NCBI GenBank assembly: GCA_025357835.1
Contig: JANYLM010000049.1
Coordinates: 90,094 to 154,093, forward strand
Length of the DNA stretch: 64,000 nucleotides
Source of the DNA: Gammaproteobacteria bacterium
GTDB lineage: Bacteria > Pseudomonadota > Gammaproteobacteria > Steroidobacterales > Steroidobacteraceae
Direction of reading: 5' to 3'
The position numbers were made by a program, and so were the translations under genes. The notes under the pieces were generated by a model that worked only from the letters and a program-made list of their open reading frames with translations, did no database searches and was not told where the DNA came from. This document shows, one piece after another, positions 1-9,159 of this stretch (its first letter is position 1; each line of letters opens with the position of its first letter).

Positions 1-560
1 GGATGGTAGGCGCCCAGCACCGGCCCCAGGTCGCGGACCCGCTCGGCTCCCCTCTCGATGCACTCCTTGTAGAAGTCGTAGCCGAACACATTGACTCCGT
101 AGGAGCCCGTCAAATCGTACAGCTTGTTGCCGTCGAGATCGGTGACCGTCACGCCGGACGACGATTCGACGAAGGCGCTCCCCTTGAAATGCTGCCGCAC
201 GAAGCCGCTGAATTGAAAGGGCACGCGATAACGCGAAGTGAACTGCAGGTCGGACACGGCGCCTGCGATGTCGCCGGTGAACTGCGCCGTCTTTGCAAAG
301 CGTTCGGCGAACACGCCCGCCAGCCGCAGGAACCCGGCCCGCCGTGTCGCGGCGATCTCCTCGGGCGCCGCGTCGGCGCGGAAGAACTGCGATTCGTCGT
401 ATTCGTAACTCGGCACCAGCGATGCAAAGCGGCGGGCCATCCGCGAATGGCCCGTCAAGGAGCGATGCTTAGCGCGCGAGAGTTGCAAGCGAATGTGCAA
501 TTTGCGCAAGAAAAAAATCAGCGCCAAGCCAGTCAATGCGTGCAGAATTATTTTGGTAAT
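1..560 (-). CDS. Membrane-anchored class III (PLP) aminotransferase, C-terminus beyond the window edge
   Basis: The reverse strand is open from a TAG at 582-584 to the window edge, so only the N-terminal ~186 residues are visible. The frame reads a hydrophobic helix (ALTGLALIFFL), a basic stretch, then a soluble region with a V-T-D-x-D-G-N-x-Y-D-L-T-G-S-Y-G-V-N-x-F-G-Y pattern, the usual N-terminal signature of class III PLP aminotransferases and glutamate-1-semialdehyde aminomutase relatives. The PLP lysine would lie outside the window. The first ATG (440) would remove the helix. An ATT at 560 has an AAGGA Shine-Dalgarno 7 bases upstream and starts a clean signal-anchor protein, so I chose it; TTG at 536 has no good ribosome site. 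The gene is divergent from psd, suggesting a membrane or lipid role, but the substrate is unknown. Confidence 0.62.
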   Translation of the reverse strand, partial: MTKIILHALTGLALIFFLRKLHIRLQLSRAKHRSLTGHSRMARRFASLVPSYEYDESQFFRADAAPEEIAATRRAGFLRLAGVFAERFAKTAQFTGDIAGAVSDLQFTSRYRVPFQFSGFVRQHFKGSAFVESSSGVTVTDLDGNKLYDLTGSYGVNVFGYDFYKECIERGAERVRDLGPVLGAYH

Positions 561-619
561 CGCCGTTTCCTTAAATTGCTTCTAGGCGGCGAACTCTATT
601 GCAGGCGAATGACACTGAG

Positions 620-1549
620 ATGACCGTAAATTCCTTCATCGCGAGAGTGGTTCAGCAGGAGGACCTCAACTTTCTGCTCACCAACCGCATTCCACGCAGG
701 CTGCTGACGCAATTCATGGGGTGGCTGAGCCGGATCGAGCAGCCTTTGGTTTGCCGCGGCTGTATCGCGCTATGGCGGCTGTTCACCGATCTTGATTTGA
801 GCGAAGCCAAGAAGACACGCTTCAAGAGCCTGCACGACTGTTTTACCCGAGAGTTGAAGGAGGGCGCACGTCCCATCGACCCGGATCCGCGCGCGTTGGT
901 TAGCCCCTGTGACGCGCTGGTTGGTGCCTGCGGAACGGTGACCGATGGGTCGGTGCTGCAGGCGAAGGGGTTTCTCTACCCGCTGCTGGATCTCTTGAGC
1001 GACGCCGCGCTGGTGCGCTACTACCAGGGTGGCCAGTACGCGACACTGCGCCTGACCTCCAGCATGTACCACCGCTTCCATGCGCCCGCCGCTTGCCGCG
1101 TGGAGCAAGTCAACTACATTTCCGGCGACACCTGGAACGTGAACCCGATAGCGCTGAAGCGCGTCGAGAGATTGTTCTGCAAAAACGAACGGGCGGTCAT
1201 TCGTTGCCGCCTCCCGTGCGGCGCGTTGATCACCCTCGTGCCCGTGGCGGCGATACTGGTCGCGAGCATGCGCCTGAAATTTCTCGATGTGCTGCTGCAT
1301 CTGCGGTATCGCGGACCCAACGTGATTGCCTGTGACGTGGCCCTGCGCAGGGGCGAAGAGATGGGCTGGTTCGAGCACGGCTCGACTATCATCGTGTTCG
1401 CCCCGCGGGGCGTTTCCCTTGGCGAAGAAGTGCATGAGAGCGGCCATATTCGAATGGGACGGCCCTTGATGCGGATCGATCAAATCCCGGCGCACCTACC
1501 CCCTTTCATGGTCCGAAGCGCCGAGCAATCGAGGGTCGATTCCGCTTAA
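620..1549 (+). CDS. psd: Phosphatidylserine decarboxylase proenzyme
   Basis: Converts phosphatidylserine to phosphatidylethanolamine at the inner membrane. The 309-residue protein carries the G-E-E-M-G-x-F block followed by H-G-S-T, the self-cleavage site where Ser255 becomes the pyruvoyl group; this leaves a short alpha chain of about 55 residues. The first position of the motif is usually Leu or Phe (LGST/FGST) and is His here. The internal S-S-x-Y-H-R-x-H-x-P block is also typical. ATG 620 is preferred; an in-frame TTG at 599 would add seven residues. The 3' end overlaps the convergent pyrB stop by four bases. Confidence 0.85.
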   Translation: MTVNSFIARVVQQEDLNFLLTNRIPRRLLTQFMGWLSRIEQPLVCRGCIALWRLFTDLDLSEAKKTRFKSLHDCFTRELKEGARPIDPDPRALVSPCDALVGACGTVTDGSVLQAKGFLYPLLDLLSDAALVRYYQGGQYATLRLTSSMYHRFHAPAACRVEQVNYISGDTWNVNPIALKRVERLFCKNERAVIRCRLPCGALITLVPVAAILVASMRLKFLDVLLHLRYRGPNVIACDVALRRGEEMGWFEHGSTIIVFAPRGVSLGEEVHESGHIRMGRPLMRIDQIPAHLPPFMVRSAEQSRVDSA

Positions 1550-2514
1550 AGAGGTCTGCGATGCCTAGTGAGCGTGGCGGCAATGGACGCCAGCACCGCC
1601 ATTCGGACGGCGACTCCGTTGTTCACCTGTTCACGAATCACTGAACGCGGGCCGTCCGCGACCTCGGATGCGATTTCGACGCCACGGTTCATCGGCCCCG
1701 GATGCATGACGAGCACGCTGGGGGCGGCTAATTTCAAGCGTTTGGAGTCCAGGCCAAAATCGCGGTAATAGGCGGCGTCATCGAGAGCAGCGCTTTGCAC
1801 CATGCGTTCTTTTTGAATGCGCAGCATCATCACTACATCCGCGCCCGCGATGCCGTCCTCGATACGCGTGAAATGCTGCGCGCCGCGAAATTCGACTTCC
1901 GCCGGCAACAGCGCCTGTGGTGCTACCAGCCGTAGATCCGAAGTGCCCAGAGTCGTCAGCACTTGATGGGCGGACCTGGCCACGCGCGAGTGTTTGATAT
2001 CGCCGACGATGGCCACTTTGAGCCCGGCGAAGCGGCGTTTGTGGGTGCGAATGGTCAGGGCGTCGAGCAAACCTTGAGTGGGATGGGACAAATGCGCCTC
2101 GCCCGCGCTGATCACCGAGACGTGAGGGGCGACGTGATCGATCAGAAATTCGGGCATGCCCACTTCCGAATCGCGGATCACGAACACGTCGGTGTTCATT
2201 GCTTCGAGAGTATAGATGGTGTCCAACATGCTCTCGCCCTTGGCGCGCGAACTCGAATGCAGGTCCAAGTTGAGCACGTGCGCGCCCAATCTTCGGCTGG
2301 CGAGATCGAACGAGGCGCGGGTGCGGGTGCTCGGTTCGAAGAAGAGATTGGCGAGGGTGACCCCCGCGAGTTCGCGGCCTTCATAGGCGGGCTGACCCGG
2401 CAGGCGGCGGTACGTCTCAGCCCTATCGAGAATGGCCGTCAGCGCGTCGCGGGCGAGCCCATCGAGAGTGATGAGGTGGCGCAGGCCCCCGGCGCTGTCT
2501 TGTTGTGATCGCAT
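1546..2514 (-). CDS. pyrB: Aspartate carbamoyltransferase catalytic subunit
   Basis: Condenses carbamoyl phosphate with aspartate in de novo pyrimidine synthesis. The 322-residue protein shows the carbamoyl-phosphate motif F-F-E-P-S-T-R-T-R near residue 60, the H-P-T-Q motif, and H-P-G-P-M-N-R-G near the C-terminus. It begins 7 bases after ruvX and is the last gene of the leftward gshB-tonB-algH-ruvX-pyrB unit. No pyrI regulatory subunit or pyrC-like partner is present in the window. Confidence 0.95.
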   Translation of the reverse strand: MRSQQDSAGGLRHLITLDGLARDALTAILDRAETYRRLPGQPAYEGRELAGVTLANLFFEPSTRTRASFDLASRRLGAHVLNLDLHSSSRAKGESMLDTIYTLEAMNTDVFVIRDSEVGMPEFLIDHVAPHVSVISAGEAHLSHPTQGLLDALTIRTHKRRFAGLKVAIVGDIKHSRVARSAHQVLTTLGTSDLRLVAPQALLPAEVEFRGAQHFTRIEDGIAGADVVMMLRIQKERMVQSAALDDAAYYRDFGLDSKRLKLAAPSVLVMHPGPMNRGVEIASEVADGPRSVIREQVNNGVAVRMAVLASIAATLTRHRRPL

Positions 2515-2521
2515 GTGCGCC

Positions 2522-2983
2522 TCAAGTTACTTCGTTGAACCATCGTTCCAAGATGACGCAGGCCGCCGCCGCGTCGACATCGGCTTTGAGCACGCGCCTG
2601 CGGCGCAGGCCGGACTCGCGGGCCGACTTGAGTTGCGCCTCGGCTTCGCGCGACGAATAGCGCTCGTCGACCAGCATCACTTGCAGACGGTAGCGGCGCT
2701 CGAGATCAGCGGCGAACTCGCGGGCGGCGACCGTCATTGCACTGTCCGAACCATCTACATTATACGGTAGGCCGACCACAACCAGAGCCGGTTGCCACTC
2801 GCGCGACAGCGCATCGATCACCTCCCAGCGCGGCCCGCCTTGTCCAGCCGGTACGGCATCGAGCGGCGCGGCCGTGCGACTCACGGTGTCGCCGCAAGCG
2901 ACGCCGATGCGCCGAAGCCCAAAATCGAAGGCCAGGACAATTCGTGGCGTGCCGGTCGGGCCAGACGGGGCCGGGTCAGGCAT
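2522..2983 (-). CDS. ruvX: RuvX/YqgF-family Holliday-junction-resolvase-like nuclease
   Basis: RNase H-fold protein of 153 residues. Visible motifs are F-D-F-G-x-R-R-I-G-V-A near the N-terminus (first catalytic Asp), V-V-G-L-P, V-D-E-R-Y-S-S, and D-x-D-A-A-A-A. The family is implicated in 16S rRNA 5' maturation and in junction resolution. The ATG overlaps the 3' end of algH by 8 bases, as in the conserved algH-ruvX gene pair. Confidence 0.9.
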   Translation of the reverse strand: MPDPAPSGPTGTPRIVLAFDFGLRRIGVACGDTVSRTAAPLDAVPAGQGGPRWEVIDALSREWQPALVVVGLPYNVDGSDSAMTVAAREFAADLERRYRLQVMLVDERYSSREAEAQLKSARESGLRRRRVLKADVDAAAACVILERWFNEVT

Positions 2984-3539
2984 TGCCGCTCATTGGGCTG
3001 ATGCGGGATAATTCCACTCCCAGGAGACGCCCTGCGGCCTCCCAGCGGGATTCAAACGGCAGGTCGAAAATCAATCCGGGGTCCACCGGCGCGTTAAGCC
3101 ATGCATTTGCCCGAATTTCGTCTTCCAGCTGTCCGCCGTCCCAGCCGGCATACCCTAAGGCGACAACGGCTTCTTCGGGGCCTTCACCGCGGGCCATCGC
3201 GGCCAATATATCCCGCGAGGTCGTGACATGGATGACGTCGGATACTTTGAGTGTGGAGTCCCAGTCACCGCCGGCTCGGTGCAGAACGAAACCGCGATCG
3301 GTCTGCATCGGGCCGCCGCGCAGCACCTGGCGTTCCCGCAAGGGCCCCGTGGCGAGTTCGATTTCCAACTGCTCGAAAATTTCGCCCATTGTCATGGGCA
3401 GGGGCTTGTTGAGGATCAACCCTAAGGCTCCGTGCGAATTGTGATCGCACACCAGAGCAACGCTCTGCGCAAAATTCGGGTCACCCATCGCCGGCATGGC
3501 GATCAGCAATTGGTTGGTCAGATAGCCCGAATCGCTAAT
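2976..3539 (-). CDS. algH: AlgH/YqgE family protein, probably starting at ATT
   Basis: UPF0301 family protein of unclear biochemical function, almost always found next to ruvX as here. The conserved segment Y-L-T-N-Q-L-L-I-A-M-P-A-M-x-D-P-N-F is present, but its first half lies upstream of the first conventional start (TTG 3509). Reading from ATT 3539 gives 187 residues, the usual family length, with a GGAG Shine-Dalgarno 7 bases upstream; the ATT overlaps the tonB TAG stop, suggesting translational coupling. Further motifs are H-N-S-H-G-A-L-G-L-I-L-N-K-P and G-Y-A-G-W-x-x-G-Q-L-E. Confidence 0.88.
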   Translation of the reverse strand: MSDSGYLTNQLLIAMPAMGDPNFAQSVALVCDHNSHGALGLILNKPLPMTMGEIFEQLEIELATGPLRERQVLRGGPMQTDRGFVLHRAGGDWDSTLKVSDVIHVTTSRDILAAMARGEGPEEAVVALGYAGWDGGQLEDEIRANAWLNAPVDPGLIFDLPFESRWEAAGRLLGVELSRISPMSGNA

Positions 3540-4464
3540 GGTTCGGCTCCGAATAAAAGACGCTGGTGCCCTGCGATGCGCCGCCCAAGAACTGCCATTC
3601 GTAGGCGATGCGTATTTCGTCGTGCTTGGCTGTCAATTCGCCTGGAAACGGATCAAAAGGCGCGGCCAATTTTAGGATTCTGATGGCAGCTTCGTCGATT
3701 TCCGCATGCCCGCTGCTGCGGCGAACGACGGTTTGCAGAAGTTTGCCGTCGGCGCCGATGGTCACTTCGATCACCGGGGTGCCGGAGAGCTTCTTGCGGC
3801 GCGCGACGTCGGGGAAATTCATCGTGCCCACCCGTTCGATCTTGCGGCGCCAGCTGTCCAAGTAAACGGCGACATCCGATTGCCGCGTGTCCGCGGCGAT
3901 CCAGAGCTGGCGCATGGCCTCGCCGCGCATGCGCAACTCGACTCCATCATCGTTGGGGGTCATCGCGATGTCAGGCCGCTTCTCGAGCAGCAGAGGCAGC
4001 TGCGATGGCACCAAAGCGGCCGCGGGCGAGGCGAAATACAGAATCTTTTGCGCCGCCGTATGAGTGGCGATGAGCTGCTGGTCCCCCTCGTCGGCGCCGG
4101 CCTGCAGTGGCCCCAACCCGTTGCCGTCTGGGCTGCCCGAACGCTCGATGGACATGAGGGATGATTTGGGGATCAAGGCGCGCTCGCGTTTCAGGGTATT
4201 GCCGGAACCGCGCTGGCTGCGCTCGGAGAGATACTGCGCATTGGGGTTGTCTGCGACGCTCGGCGCCTGATCGTTGACCAGGATGACTTCCAAGGCAGGC
4301 GCTCCGTCGCCGCCGGCCTTGCCGCCCGTCGAACTGAATGTGACGCCCAGGATCACGATCCCATGAAACAATGCCGCCAAAAAGCAGGTCGTGAGCATAC
4401 GGTCGTTCGCGGGAGGTAGCCCGACGCCGAGCAATTCGCCGGGTTGGTAGGTATCGGAGGTCAC
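3535..4464 (-). CDS. tonB: TonB-family energy-transducing protein
   Basis: Inner-membrane protein of 309 residues. It has one N-terminal membrane helix around residues 24-44 (TTCFLAALFHGIVILGV), a long periplasmic linker, and a C-terminal TonB fold (S-S-G-H-A-x-I-D-E-A-A-x-x-x-x-x-L-A-x-P-F-x-P-F-P). It would couple the proton-motive force to outer-membrane receptors; the lasso TonB-dependent receptor at 48.3-51.0 kb is one in the window that needs such a partner. No exbB/exbD is adjacent. The ATG overlaps the gshB stop (ATGA). Confidence 0.85.
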   Translation of the reverse strand: MTSDTYQPGELLGVGLPPANDRMLTTCFLAALFHGIVILGVTFSSTGGKAGGDGAPALEVILVNDQAPSVADNPNAQYLSERSQRGSGNTLKRERALIPKSSLMSIERSGSPDGNGLGPLQAGADEGDQQLIATHTAAQKILYFASPAAALVPSQLPLLLEKRPDIAMTPNDDGVELRMRGEAMRQLWIAADTRQSDVAVYLDSWRRKIERVGTMNFPDVARRKKLSGTPVIEVTIGADGKLLQTVVRRSSGHAEIDEAAIRILKLAAPFDPFPGELTAKHDEIRIAYEWQFLGGASQGTSVFYSEPNH

Positions 4465-5429
4465 GCAGCGCTCAATGTCCTGTGGATCGCGTCCACCAGC
4501 ATCGTTCCAATGTCGACACCGTGCTTTTTGTTTAGTTCGCGGATACCGGTTGGACTGGTGACGTTGATCTCAGTAACGTAGTCGCCGATGACATCCAGTC
4601 CGACGAATATCATGCCGGCGGCCTTGAGTTTGGGTCCGATTTGCGCGCAAAGCCATCGGTCCCGCTCGTTGAGGGGGCGGCTCTCGGCGCGCGCACCGGC
4701 GGCGAGATTGCCGCGGTTGTCGTCGGGCGTGGGCACCCGCTTCAGGGCAAAGGGCACTGGCTCTCCGTCCACCAGAATGACGCGGCAATCGCCAGCGGTC
4801 ACGATCTCCGGCAGGTATCGCTGCACGATGGCGTAGCGGGTGCCGTATTCGGTCAAGGATTCGAATACCACATTGCGGTTCTTGTCGCCCTGTTCCAGCA
4901 CGAAGATGGACCTACCCCCCATGCCATGGAGGGGCTTGCAGACCGCTTTGCCATGTTCGCGCAGGAACTCGCTCATGTCGTGCATGTCGCGGGTGATCAG
5001 GGTGGGCGCGCAGCACTCCGGGAACCAGGCCGTGTACACCTTCTCATTCATGTCCCGCAGACCCTGAGGCCGGTTGCATACCAGCGCGCCTTGGCCCTCG
5101 GCGCGATCCAGAATGTAGGTGGTGTAGATATATTCAGTGTCGAAGGGCGGATCCTTGCGCATCAGAATGACGTCGAATTCACCCAGTTTGGCGTTCTGAG
5201 TCTCGCCGCGCGCAAACCACGTTTTAAGCTCGTCGAATACCTGCAGCGGAGCCAGCCGGCCCCAGGCGACGCCGTCGCGCAGCCAAAGGTCCTTCTGTTC
5301 GGCATAAAAAAGTTGCCAGCCGCGCGCCTGCGCGGCCAACAGCATCGCCAATGTACTGTCCTTGGCGGGCTTAATCGCCTCAATAGGGTCCATGACCACG
5401 ACGAGTCGGACTCGGGAAGACATGCTCAT
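4461..5429 (-). CDS. gshB: Glutathione synthetase
   Basis: ATP-grasp ligase that adds glycine to gamma-glutamylcysteine. The 322-residue protein matches the family through V-V-M-D-P-I near residue 12, M-R-K-D-P-P-F-D, V-C-K-P-L-H-G-M-G-G, V-D-G-E-P-V-P-F-A-L-K-R and the C-terminal E-I-N-V-T-S-P-T-G-I-R-E-L. It is the first gene of the leftward operon and is divergent from pilG across a 242-base promoter region. Confidence 0.95.
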   Translation of the reverse strand: MSMSSRVRLVVVMDPIEAIKPAKDSTLAMLLAAQARGWQLFYAEQKDLWLRDGVAWGRLAPLQVFDELKTWFARGETQNAKLGEFDVILMRKDPPFDTEYIYTTYILDRAEGQGALVCNRPQGLRDMNEKVYTAWFPECCAPTLITRDMHDMSEFLREHGKAVCKPLHGMGGRSIFVLEQGDKNRNVVFESLTEYGTRYAIVQRYLPEIVTAGDCRVILVDGEPVPFALKRVPTPDDNRGNLAAGARAESRPLNERDRWLCAQIGPKLKAAGMIFVGLDVIGDYVTEINVTSPTGIRELNKKHGVDIGTMLVDAIHRTLSAA

Positions 5430-5584
5430 TTCTTCAGGGGACCTCTAGAGATTCTCGCGGCTTCGCAGTTTAGCGCACGCGGACGCCGCTGACGCGGCAG
5501 GCGCCGCATCAGCTCACTTGAGAAAACTGTGAACCACGCCACCGTTGTTTACCCCAGCTTACCGCGAAATGTCGACCCCATACC

Positions 5585-5619
5585 GTGGCTTTGGGGGGCT
5601 GGATATGTTAAAAAGCCAC
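5585..5619 (+). promoter_or_regulatory. Hairpin in the pilG leader
   Basis: Inverted repeat GTGGCTTT / AAAGCCAC separated by 19 bases that contain a G-run and a GGAT. It ends 52 bases before the pilG ATG, within the gshB/pilG divergent region. No U-tract follows, so it is not an obvious terminator. It may be a leader structure; a GGA in a loop is compatible with CsrA binding, but that is inference. Confidence 0.4.
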
Positions 5620-5671
5620 AAGATTCCTGCACCTGCGCACGCGAGCCTATGTTCCCCTTAAGGGCAGATTC

Positions 5672-6076
5672 ATGGAGAGCATGATCACCAACGGCAAACC
5701 GAAACTCACGGGACTCAAAGTTCTCGTGATCGACGACAGTAAGACCATCCGCCGGACCGCCGAAACCCTGCTGACCAAGGAGGGCTGCGAAGTGTTTACG
5801 GCTGTCGACGGATTCGACGCGCTCTCCAAGATCGCCGACCATCAGCCCGACATTGTGTTCGTGGATATCATGATGCCGCGCCTCGACGGCTATCAGACCT
5901 GCTCGTTGATCAAGCACAACAAGGTGTTCAGGCAAATTCCGGTCATCATGCTGTCGAGCAAGGACGGACTTTTCGATCGAGCCCGCGGCCGCATCGTCGG
6001 CTCGGAGCACTATTTGACGAAGCCATTCACCAAAGACGAATTGCTGGGCGCGATCGAAGCTCACGTCGGTAAATGA
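5672..6076 (+). CDS. pilG: Twitching motility response regulator PilG
   Basis: Single-domain CheY-like receiver of 134 residues: acidic pair in V-L-V-I-D-D-S, phosphoacceptor Asp in V-F-V-D-I-M-M-P, Thr/Ser switch region (M-L-S-S-K-D) and conserved Lys in L-T-K-P-F. It is the first gene of the pilGHIJ-chpA-chpC operon, where PilG is the ChpA output receiver that promotes type IV pilus extension in Pseudomonas. AAGGG lies 8 bases before the ATG. Confidence 0.93.
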   Translation: MESMITNGKPKLTGLKVLVIDDSKTIRRTAETLLTKEGCEVFTAVDGFDALSKIADHQPDIVFVDIMMPRLDGYQTCSLIKHNKVFRQIPVIMLSSKDGLFDRARGRIVGSEHYLTKPFTKDELLGAIEAHVGK

Positions 6077-6089
6077 CGGAGAAACCAGA

Positions 6090-6455
6090 ATGGCATTGAT
6101 TCTCATCGTTGACGACTCACCCACCGAGGTATTCGTCATGCAGAAGGCATTGGAGAAGCACGGTTTCAAGACCGCGGCGGCCGAGAACGGTGAAGAGGGG
6201 GTTCGCAAGGCGAAAGCCATGAAGCCGGATCTCATCTTCATGGACATCGTCATGCCCGGCGTGAACGGCTATCAAGCCACCCGAATGCTCATCAACGACC
6301 CGGAAACCAGCTTGATTCCCATCATCATGGTGACCACCAAGGGCCAAGAGACGGATCGGGTGTGGGGCCTGCGCCAAGGGGCGGTGGATTACCTGGTCAA
6401 ACCCGTATCGGCGCAGGCCTTGGTCGAGAAGGCACAGGCCGCGCTGGCCGTATGA
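6090..6455 (+). CDS. pilH: Twitching motility response regulator PilH
   Basis: Second single-domain receiver of the operon, 121 residues, 13 bases after pilG. It has I-V-D-D-S, phosphoacceptor Asp in I-F-M-D-I-V-M-P, and Lys in L-V-K-P-V. In Pseudomonas PilH opposes PilG and affects pilus retraction and ChpA dephosphorylation. Its stop overlaps the pilI ATG (ATGA), so the two are translationally coupled. Confidence 0.92.
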   Translation: MALILIVDDSPTEVFVMQKALEKHGFKTAAAENGEEGVRKAKAMKPDLIFMDIVMPGVNGYQATRMLINDPETSLIPIIMVTTKGQETDRVWGLRQGAVDYLVKPVSAQALVEKAQAALAV

Positions 6456-7030
6456 CGAGTACGATGAGCTCACCTGAGTTGAGCTTGCGGAGCTTGCGCG
6501 ACCGTCCGTTCGAATTGCTCAAGGAGCTCGAGAAGCGCAGTCGCGCAGTGGCGGCGGGCAATGTTCCGGAAACGAGCCCAGGCTTTGAGTGGGTGGGAGT
6601 GGCGTTTCGCATGGGCGGCGAGACCTTTCTGGTGGCGCGTGAGGAAACCCGCGAAGTGTTGGGCTATCCCGCGGTGGTCACGCGCATACCCGGCGCACGC
6701 AGCTGGGTGAAGGGGCTGGCCAACGTTCGCGGACAATTGCTACCCATGCTGGACTTACGGCAATTTTTGGGCAGCGGATCGACCACCGCCGGCCGAAATA
6801 CCCGTATTGTCGTGGTCAATCACCGGGACATCCCCGCGGGGCTGATGGTGGACGAGGTGCTGGGTTTCAGGCGTTTTGCAGAATCGGAATTCAACGCCGA
6901 GGCGCCGCCGACGGTGATCCGTTGCGATAGTTACCTTGCCGGTGCCTTTCGCCGCGGCGGCGAGGTCTGGCCGGTTTTGAGTTTGAAGAGTTTGGTGGAA
7001 AGTCAGAGCTTTCTACAGGCCGCGAGTTGA
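6452..7030 (+). CDS. pilI: CheW-like adaptor PilI
   Basis: CheW-domain protein of 192 residues that links the chemoreceptor PilJ to the kinase ChpA. The domain is recognised by F-x-V-A-R-E-E-T-R-E-V-L, I-P-G-A-R-S-W-V-K-G-L-A-N-V-R-G-Q-L-L-P-M-L-D-L and the V-D-E-V-L-G block. The start is the ATG overlapping the pilH stop; a longer open frame from 6362 would run inside pilH and is not needed. Confidence 0.92.
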   Translation: MTSTMSSPELSLRSLRDRPFELLKELEKRSRAVAAGNVPETSPGFEWVGVAFRMGGETFLVAREETREVLGYPAVVTRIPGARSWVKGLANVRGQLLPMLDLRQFLGSGSTTAGRNTRIVVVNHRDIPAGLMVDEVLGFRRFAESEFNAEAPPTVIRCDSYLAGAFRRGGEVWPVLSLKSLVESQSFLQAAS

Positions 7031-7048
7031 AGTTCCAGTAGAACAAAG

Positions 7049-9139
7049 ATGACCACGAAAAACGATACGGGTTCTGGGGTAAATTTCTTGCCGGTGCTGG
7101 CGGGGCTGATCGTGTTTTGCCTAGGGTGCGCCGCCGCATTGACCGTGATGACGCGCAGCGCCGCTTCAGTCGCGGCGCCCGCCGAGCTGTCTTTTGTGGT
7201 GCAACGCATGCCCTACGAGGCGCAAAATGCGCTGCGGGGGGAATCGAGCGCATTCGATGCGCTCGCCAAGAGCGCGGCTCGATTAAAGACGTTGCGCGGC
7301 GCTGTGCCGGAAAAGGGTGCTGGGGCCGACAACTGGAGTAAATTAACTGCAGGCGTGAGTACCGTCGGCGAAGCTCGATCCGCCGTGAACGCCATCCAGG
7401 TGTCGAACCAAGAGGCGCGGGAACTGGCGCCGAAGCTGCTGTCGGAGCTGGGCGACCTTGCCAGTGCCGTCGGTGTACAAAAGCTGGAGGGGATGAGCCG
7501 GTACCTGGAGCGCTTCGAGCTCATGGTTCAGCGTATTCAACAGGAACTGAACGGTCTTGCCTCGGGAGTGAGCGATGCGGCTCCGGCCGCGCAACGCCTC
7601 GCCGACAGTCTGGAGTTCCTCAACCAAGTCATGCGCGGCTTATCCGGGGAGGAATCCGGTCTCGCCCTGACACGCGTCAGCGGCGTGGATGCCGAACTGC
7701 GTCTGAAGAACGTGGTCGGCCGCAATCAGCAGTACGGCAACAGCGTGCGCAAGGCCATCGCCGCTGCCGAAGCGCTCTCCAAGGCACAGGCGGCGGCCCG
7801 TACACTGCCCTCGGTGGCCAGCGGACTCACCACGGTGTTGGGCGATGCGCCGGTGGCGGTGGTTGGTTCCGGCGCAGATTACAAGCCATGGATACTGTCC
7901 TTATTGGGGCTTGCCATGGCGTTGCTGGCGGCACTCGCTTGGACGTATTTGAAGTCGGCCGGTGTGCGGCGTAGCAGCGAACTCCGAGTGCGCGAGAACG
8001 AACGTAACCAAGAAGCCATCATGCGATTACTCGATGAGCTGTCCAGTCTTGCGGACGGCGATCTGACGGTGCAGGCCACCGTTACCGAGGACATCACCGG
8101 CGCGATCGCCGACTCGATCAACTATGCCATCGAGGCGCTGCGCGAACTCGTCACCACGATCAACGATAGCGCCATTCAACTGGATGGGGCCACCAAGCAA
8201 ACTCAGGCCGCCGCCGCGCATATGGCGAAGGCGAGCGGGGCTCAGTCACGGCAAATCTCCTCGGCCAGTGAATCCATGGCCGACATGGCGGCCTCCATCG
8301 AAGAGGTTTCCGGAAATTCAGAGCGTTGCTCGGATGTCGCCAGGCATTCGGTGGACATTGCCCACAAGGGAGGCGACGCGGTTCGGCGCACCATCGACGG
8401 GATGAATGCCATTCGCGAGACCATCCAGGAAACCAGCAAGCGGATTAAGCGCCTGGGCGAGAGTTCCCAGGAAATCGGCAATACTGTGGAGCTGATTAAC
8501 GATATTGCCGAGCAGACCAATATTCTCGCGCTCAACGCCTCCATTCAGGCTTCCATGGCCGGCGAGGCAGGCCGGGGATTCGCGGTGGTGGCGGACGAAG
8601 TGCAAAGACTGGCGGAACGCGCCGCGAACGCCACCAAGCAAATAGAGGTGCTGGTGCGCACCATTCAAACCGATACCAATGAGGCGGTTGTTTCCATGGA
8701 ACGTAGCACCACCGACGTGGTGGGCGGCGCGCTGCTGGCCGAAAACGCCGGCGCGGCGCTCGAAGAGATCGAGCAGGTATCCAATCAGATCGCGAGTCTG
8801 GTGCAGAACATCTCGGCGAGCGCGCGCCAGCAAGCCATTGCGTCCGGGAGCATTTCCAAAAACATGCAAGTGGTGCGAGAAATATCGACGCAGACGGCCG
8901 AAGGCTCGACGGCTACGTCGACGTCGATTGCCAAATTGGCCGCCTTGTCGGCGCAGCTTCGCAAATCCGTGGCGGGATTCCGTCTTCCGGACTACGGCGG
9001 CGGTACCACCACGGTGGGAGCCAGCATGTCCAGCCGCCTGCCCTCCTTGCAAGAGCCCGCGAGCAGCAGCGCTAAAGACAGCGCCGGCAGCGTGAGCAAT
9101 ACCGGAAAAATGCGCAAGGCCAGCGGCTTCGGCGCCTGA
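7049..9139 (+). CDS. pilJ: Methyl-accepting chemotaxis protein PilJ
   Basis: Chemoreceptor of the Pil-Chp system, 696 residues. Membrane helices lie near residues 10-30 and 280-300 and flank a periplasmic helical sensor; a HAMP-like region follows, then the long cytoplasmic signalling coiled coil. Its tip is near residues 484-535 ([14 protein letters not shown] ... [11 protein letters not shown]). In Pseudomonas PilJ reads pilus or surface contact. No pilK methyltransferase or chpB methylesterase gene follows. Confidence 0.93.
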   Translation: MTTKNDTGSGVNFLPVLAGLIVFCLGCAAALTVMTRSAASVAAPAELSFVVQRMPYEAQNALRGESSAFDALAKSAARLKTLRGAVPEKGAGADNWSKLTAGVSTVGEARSAVNAIQVSNQEARELAPKLLSELGDLASAVGVQKLEGMSRYLERFELMVQRIQQELNGLASGVSDAAPAAQRLADSLEFLNQVMRGLSGEESGLALTRVSGVDAELRLKNVVGRNQQYGNSVRKAIAAAEALSKAQAAARTLPSVASGLTTVLGDAPVAVVGSGADYKPWILSLLGLAMALLAALAWTYLKSAGVRRSSELRVRENERNQEAIMRLLDELSSLADGDLTVQATVTEDITGAIADSINYAIEALRELVTTINDSAIQLDGATKQTQAAAAHMAKASGAQSRQISSASESMADMAASIEEVSGNSERCSDVARHSVDIAHKGGDAVRRTIDGMNAIRETIQETSKRIKRLGESSQEIGNTVELINDIAEQTNILALNASIQASMAGEAGRGFAVVADEVQRLAERAANATKQIEVLVRTIQTDTNEAVVSMERSTTDVVGGALLAENAGAALEEIEQVSNQIASLVQNISASARQQAIASGSISKNMQVVREISTQTAEGSTATSTSIAKLAALSAQLRKSVAGFRLPDYGGGTTTVGASMSSRLPSLQEPASSSAKDSAGSVSNTGKMRKASGFGA

Positions 9140-9159
9140 GTCTCAACGACGATTCCGGC

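Noticed and set aside
770..1495. 241-residue reverse-strand open frame within psd
   Set aside because: No family signature; psd in the forward frame is unambiguous.
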